A stretch of 13,612 nucleotides of DNA, taken from contig DAOUMU010000112.1 in NCBI GenBank assembly GCA_034409055.1, positions 1 to 13,612 of the forward strand. The letters are read 5' to 3'. Below are positions 13,158-13,612 of the stretch, in pieces. This stretch comes from DAOUMU01 sp034409055 (GTDB taxonomy: Bacteria > Chloroflexota > Anaerolineae > 4572-78 > J111). A model generated the notes under the pieces. That model was not told the origin of the DNA. It saw nothing but the letters and a program-made list of their open reading frames with translations, and did no database searches. A program made the position numbers and the translations under genes. Every line of letters begins with the position of its first letter. Within the stretch, counting starts at the first letter, position 1.

Positions 13158-13612
13158 TCACGTTTGACGCTTTTTGACCCCTCGGCTGTTCAACCCCATC
13201 GCCACCAAACTAAAGAGAAAAGCCAGCCCGGCCACCGACAGACGACCGGCCAATAAATCCGGCTCTTCCAGCAGCCACTGTTCCGGGCGAAGCCAACCCA
13301 GACCGTAAAGCAGATAAGCCAGCAAGCCGCCGATCAAGACCCACAGCCCCAGCCGCACCCGGCGGGAGAGAGACTTGCGAAATTGCTGGCCGAACCAAAA
13401 GCCAAGTAATCCGGCCAGCAGAGTGGCGGTCAGGGCCGACAGGAAATCAAGGCCGTCTAATGGTCGTATGTCGGGTGGCGATGCTGCGGGTGGCGGTGAG
13501 GTGGTGTCTGGGGGCAGGGGGGCGGGTGGTGTATGCGTTGGGGCAGTGGTAGGAGTAGGGGTGGGCACGTTGGTCGGTGTTTAGGTTGGAGTCGAGGCAG
13601 GCAAGCTGGGGA
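13158..13612 (-). pseudogene. C-terminal membrane region of a TP-stalk protein, interrupted by a stop; runs off the window
   Basis: From GTG at 13568 the frame encodes 136 residues. These are a Thr/Pro-rich linker (about 1-33), then three likely membrane segments (about 42-62, 72-92 and 105-126) and a basic end (GVKKRQT). The GTG has no ribosome-binding site. In the same frame upstream lies TPTN, then TAA at 13581-13583, then ASTPT and PSLP reaching the window edge. The TP-rich character therefore continues on both sides of the stop. This suggests either the tail of a larger extracytoplasmic protein broken by a nonsense change or sequencing error, or a short independent gene. In Chloroflexota such membrane tails follow large secreted domains, sometimes glycoside hydrolases; that identity is only a guess here. 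It converges on the kinase gene with a 20-bp gap. Confidence 0.5.
13584..13598. repeat. Second copy of the 1211-1225 repeat arm
   Basis: GGTTGGAGTCGAGGC matches the reverse complement of 1211-1225 at 14 of 15 positions. It ends exactly beside the TAA that interrupts the TP-rich frame. Any partner arm would lie beyond the window. Confidence 0.45.

Overview
The window looks like chromosomal DNA from a Chloroflexota (probably Anaerolineae-like) bacterium. This is inferred from style, not from a marker gene. The signs are Thr/Pro-rich extracytoplasmic stalks with a Cys-rich knot, an FHA-winged-helix regulator beside a Ser/Thr kinase, a MoxR/DUF58/DUF4129 membrane cluster, and short palindromic repeats between genes. 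There is no rRNA, tRNA, CRISPR array, transposase or phage gene. All genes are compact and of similar composition.

Layout. (1) 60-1097 (+): membrane-anchored surface protein with a TP-rich stalk. It is followed by about 270 bp of hairpins and short repeats. (2) 1366-2439 (+): zinc-dependent medium-chain dehydrogenase. It converges on 2453-3478 (-), a proline-racemase-superfamily enzyme whose Cys/Thr active-site pair marks it as a trans-3-hydroxy-L-proline dehydratase. That gene has a clear sigma70-type promoter and ribosome-binding site, but no ordinary start codon where the protein must begin. (3) 3639-4640 (+): protein with two tandem 2TM domains and a coiled-coil tail.

(4) 10323 down to 4662 (-): seven genes in one collinear, nearly gapless block. 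In transcription order they are a PEBP-type (YbhB/YbcL) lipoprotein, a DUF4129 membrane protein, a small membrane protein, a MoxR AAA+ ATPase, a DUF58 protein, a small polytopic protein, and an AAC(3)-family acyl-CoA N-acyltransferase. Stops and starts overlap (ATGA) or lie within a few bases, so the genes are probably co-transcribed and translationally coupled. The core resembles the MoxR-DUF58-DUF4129 membrane/envelope clusters found in many bacteria. The lipoprotein at the front and the acetyltransferase at the end are the unusual parts.

(5) 10593-11174 (-): stand-alone DJ-1/PfpI protein with its own promoter, a structured leader and a downstream terminator. It is bracketed by short palindromes. 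(6) 11425-12081 (-) and 12154-13137 (+): divergent pair of an FHA-winged-helix transcription factor and a membrane-anchored Ser/Thr kinase, sharing a 72-bp promoter region. This is a plausible kinase-to-transcription-factor signalling unit. (7) 13158 to the window end (-): C-terminal membrane region of a protein whose TP-rich linker is broken by an in-frame stop. It may be the tail of a larger gene that continues outside the window.
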